Positions 61,560-64,000 of a stretch of DNA of 64,000 nt are shown here, piece by piece. Below the pieces are notes generated by a model, which saw nothing but the letters and a program-made list of their open reading frames with translations, did no database searches and was not told where the DNA came from. Numbering within the stretch: the first letter of the stretch is position 1; each line of letters begins with the position of its first letter. The position numbers and the translations under genes are program-made. This DNA is from Mariniblastus sp964414815 (GTDB taxonomy: Bacteria > Planctomycetota > Planctomycetia > Pirellulales > Pirellulaceae), in the NCBI GenBank assembly GCA_964414815.1, contig CAYPXY010000004.1:1-64000 (forward strand). The letters are read 5' to 3'.

Positions 61560-62798
61560 ATGACAGAAACCCGCAAAATTGGATTATCACTGGGAGCTGA
61601 TCTGTGTTGGCCGAAATGCTACGAAGAAATCATGGCTCGGCTGAACTTGAACATCCCCTGGCAAGACAAAACCGTCAATTTCGAGGTCGAGCGCGTTCGC
61701 ATCGAGCCGTACAACCTTCGCGAAAAAACCGATTATGACCTGGTGATCGACCGGCTGACGCACTGGTATCACACCAGCCGGGAGTGGATCAAGAAGGCGA
61801 TCCTGATGGATGATGTCTACTTTTTCAACAACCCCTGGGCGATCCAGTCGATGGAAAAACAGACGACCTATTGCGCAATGATGCAATTGGGGCTGCCAGT
61901 GCCCGATACCTGGATGCTCCCGCCCAAATCGTACGCAGAGCATCCGGATCTCAATCCGACGTTGACTCGGTACGCCGATCTGTTTGAGCTGGAAAAGATC
62001 GGGGAGCAGATCGGGTATCCGCTGTTCATGAAACCATACGACGGGGGAGCATGGAAAGGAGTGAGCCGCATCGATGGACCGGATGCGCTGAAGTCGGCGT
62101 ATGACGAAAGCGGGACGTTGGTGATGCATTTGCAAAAGGCCGTCGATGGTTTTGACCGATTCGTTCGCTGTATTGGGTTGGGCCCACAGTTTCTGTTGGT
62201 CAGCTATGATCCGGGAGCGCCACTGCATGCACGCTATGAAATGAAGCTCGATTTCGTATCGCCGGAGGAGAGATCGTTGCTTGAAGATATGGCGATGACG
62301 ATCAACAGTTTCTTTGGCTGGGATTTCAATTCGTGTGAGTCGCTGCATCGGGATGGGACCTGGTATCCGATCGATTTTGCCAACGCCTGTCCCGATTCGC
62401 AGGTAACATCATTGCACTACTTCTTTCCATGGATTGTGATCGCCAATATTCGCTGGTCCGTATTCTGTGCGACGACGAAACGCAAGATGCGAATGACGCT
62501 CGATTGGGAGCCGTATTGGGAAGTGATGCGACAGGATCTGCCGTATCGTGAGCGTCTGCGAGCCTACGCGGCGATTGGCCATCAGCGTATGGAAACCGAT
62601 CGTTTCAATGAGTTCTGCGATCAACATTTGAAGCACCTCCACGAAGTCTCACACGAGTTTTTCGGTACGGAAATCGCGAAAGATGCAGTCCGGCAAAAGG
62701 TGGCGGCATTATTTCCGGAGCACGAAGTCGAGCAGTTCACGGAACATTTCTGGGAACGCATTCAGTGGTGGCGGAACGATCAGGGACGAGGTGGTTAA
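61560..62798 (+). CDS. ATP-grasp domain ligase
   Basis: A 412-residue ATP-grasp enzyme, which joins a carboxylate to an amine, thiol or similar acceptor through an acyl phosphate. A pre-ATP-grasp domain fills residues 1-100. The ATP lysine lies in PLFMKPYDGGAWKGV (Lys158 with the glycine loop), and the metal-binding segments are SCESLHRDG near 258-266 and YPIDFANACPDS near 269-280. The C-terminal 120 residues are helical and charged. It ends the cassette with the S51-like and esterase genes. No peptide precursor or carrier gene is visible nearby, so the product is unknown. Confidence 0.85.
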   Translation: MTETRKIGLSLGADLCWPKCYEEIMARLNLNIPWQDKTVNFEVERVRIEPYNLREKTDYDLVIDRLTHWYHTSREWIKKAILMDDVYFFNNPWAIQSMEKQTTYCAMMQLGLPVPDTWMLPPKSYAEHPDLNPTLTRYADLFELEKIGEQIGYPLFMKPYDGGAWKGVSRIDGPDALKSAYDESGTLVMHLQKAVDGFDRFVRCIGLGPQFLLVSYDPGAPLHARYEMKLDFVSPEERSLLEDMAMTINSFFGWDFNSCESLHRDGTWYPIDFANACPDSQVTSLHYFFPWIVIANIRWSVFCATTKRKMRMTLDWEPYWEVMRQDLPYRERLRAYAAIGHQRMETDRFNEFCDQHLKHLHEVSHEFFGTEIAKDAVRQKVAALFPEHEVEQFTEHFWERIQWWRNDQGRGG

Positions 62799-62965
62799 CC
62801 GCAGATGACGCAGATGTTCCAATCGGCATCTTTTCGGAATGAAATCTGCCGGGAATTACCAACGAAGACCATGTAACTTTCCCACCCTACTTCCCGCGAG
62901 TACATTCAGTAGATAGAGTGAATGAAACCAAAATCATTCATTCTTCAGTGTTCTGAGTATTTGTT

Positions 62966-64000
62966 ATGGAAAGCAGCACCAAGGCTATGTCGTCGCCGGA
63001 TCGGAACCGGGTCGCATCGGACGACAAACCGATTCATGACTGGTATCGGTTTGTGCTTTCGTTTCCTCCGCACCTGGTGCGTGACTACCTCGATCGATTT
63101 GGGATTACAAGTCGCCAACGAATCCTTGATCCGTTTTCCGGGACGGGCACAACGTTGGTGGAAGCAAAGAAGCTTGGGGTCGAGGGGTATGGTATCGAAG
63201 CGAATCCGATGGCACATTTTGCAAGCTGTGTCAAGCTGGATTGGGACATTTCGCCCGAACAGTTGTTGAACTGTGCCAAGCGGGTCAGTGATCAGGTTGG
63301 TAGACGACTGAAACGACAAGGTATTCAGGACGAGGTTGAGCTTCCTTTGTTTGAGCCTTCCAGGCAACGCAAGAAGGCAGTTGCACTGAGGACGCTGCCA
63401 GAGGATCAATATCGATTATTGCTTGCCAATTGCATTAGCCCACTGCCGCTTCACAAGACCTTAGAGCTACGAGATGCTATTGACCAAGTCTCAGAGAAAA
63501 GGTTGCGGAATCACTTGATGCTGGGTTTGGCGAAGTCGACCGTTGCCAACGCGAGCAACCTCCATTTTGGTCCTGAGGTCGGTGTTGCCAAACCCAAACC
63601 CGATGCTGCGGTCATTCGACCGTGGCTGGCAACGATAGACCGAATGTGTACTGATTTGCAGGCATTGGAGGGGGGCCCCTATGCTTCTACCGATGTTCTT
63701 CATGCCGATTCACGTCAAGCCAGGACGTTGTTTGCAGACACGCCGATGGATGCCGTTATTACTTCGCCACCCTATCCGAATGAAAAGGACTATACTCGAA
63801 CGACAAGGCTGGAATCCGTTCTGCTCGGGTTTTTGACCGATAGGGCAAGTCTACGTGCGTTGAAGAAGGGGATGCTTCGATCCAATACACGAGGAGTTTA
63901 CAAGGGAGACGACGACGATCGATGGGTGCGTGATCATGCGGAGGTCAATAGAATTGCGGATGAAATTGAAGCTCGCCGAATTGAAATGGGAAAGACATCA
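62966..64000 (+). CDS. DNA methyltransferase, partial at window edge
   Basis: An open frame of 345 codons running off the right edge without a stop. The N-terminal part has PPHLVRDYLDRFG followed by the SAM-binding motif ILDPFSGTGTTLVEAKKLG (about residues 53-71) and the catalytic SPPYPNEKDYT motif near 275. SPPY marks an amino-methyltransferase, making N6-methyladenine or N4-methylcytosine. The long spacer between the motifs carries the recognition region. It may belong to a restriction-modification or defence locus beyond the edge. There is no good Shine-Dalgarno, and a second ATG lies 21 bases downstream. Confidence 0.85.
   Translation, partial: MESSTKAMSSPDRNRVASDDKPIHDWYRFVLSFPPHLVRDYLDRFGITSRQRILDPFSGTGTTLVEAKKLGVEGYGIEANPMAHFASCVKLDWDISPEQLLNCAKRVSDQVGRRLKRQGIQDEVELPLFEPSRQRKKAVALRTLPEDQYRLLLANCISPLPLHKTLELRDAIDQVSEKRLRNHLMLGLAKSTVANASNLHFGPEVGVAKPKPDAAVIRPWLATIDRMCTDLQALEGGPYASTDVLHADSRQARTLFADTPMDAVITSPPYPNEKDYTRTTRLESVLLGFLTDRASLRALKKGMLRSNTRGVYKGDDDDRWVRDHAEVNRIADEIEARRIEMGKTS

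Overview
This 64 kb window is a piece of a planctomycete chromosome, most like the Pirellulales/Pirellulaceae. The evidence is a typical gene inventory: a DUF1559 prepilin-like protein, leucine-rich-repeat and HEAT-repeat secreted proteins, many secreted or outer-membrane proteins with no clear relatives, an ECF sigma factor of the planctomycete type, a bS6-SSB-bL9 cluster without bS18, GTG/TTG starts, and loosely spaced genes on both strands separated by small dispersed repeats. No rRNA, tRNA, CRISPR array, prophage or complete insertion sequence was recognised.

Layout. 0-5 kb (minus strand): a large secretin, a lipoprotein and a FliG-like protein without the torque domain, probably the start of a secretion or motility operon that continues off the left edge. 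6-11.7 kb: ECF sigma factor with a strong terminator, then minus-strand genes for DinB-like, RidA, DNA polymerase III delta', thymidylate kinase, an LRR protein and YceI. 11.9-18.7 kb: S9 peptidase, an AtuA-type small domain, a fused M50 protease-HlyD membrane protein, a beta-barrel protein and a putative molybdenum cofactor carrier. 18.9-24.4 kb: GroES-like protein, then the housekeeping block bL25-Pth-bS6-SSB-bL9-DnaB-Bpt. 24.4-38 kb: an unknown secreted protein, PurB, Fur, ClpB, DnaK, an FHA protein, a radical SAM protein, cysteine desulfurase and an IscA-type scaffold. 38-50 kb: FKBP isomerase, DUF2891, TPR/HEAT proteins, an STN-like protein, a DUF1559 operon, an NTF2-like protein and GlgB. 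50-59 kb: a degenerate RNase HI fold, EboE with DUF423, a giant M14-S9B double peptidase, and an outer-membrane protein. 59.4-62.8 kb: a three-gene cassette (S51-like hydrolase, Fes-like esterase, ATP-grasp ligase). The right edge carries the 5' part of a DNA methyltransferase.

How genes work together. The housekeeping content covers replication (DnaB, SSB, HolB, Tmk), translation (bS6, bL9, bL25, Pth), proteostasis (ClpB, DnaK, GroES-like, Bpt N-end-rule tagging, FKBP) and Fe-S assembly next to Fur. The most interesting accessory units are the ATP-grasp/S51/esterase cassette, which looks like a small-molecule or peptide-conjugate pathway; the FliG-like/secretin operon; the M50-HlyD fusion; and the M14-S9 fusion.

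The non-coding DNA is unusually rich. It holds a hairpin repeat family in which one copy shows paired arm changes, a ~255 bp element with terminal inverted repeats present three times (one copy interrupted by a 200 bp mini-element with an 11 bp target duplication), a 106 bp TA-flanked mini-element, three arrays with strict heptanucleotide periodicity in front of genes, and a perfect 13 bp palindrome repeated in two promoters.
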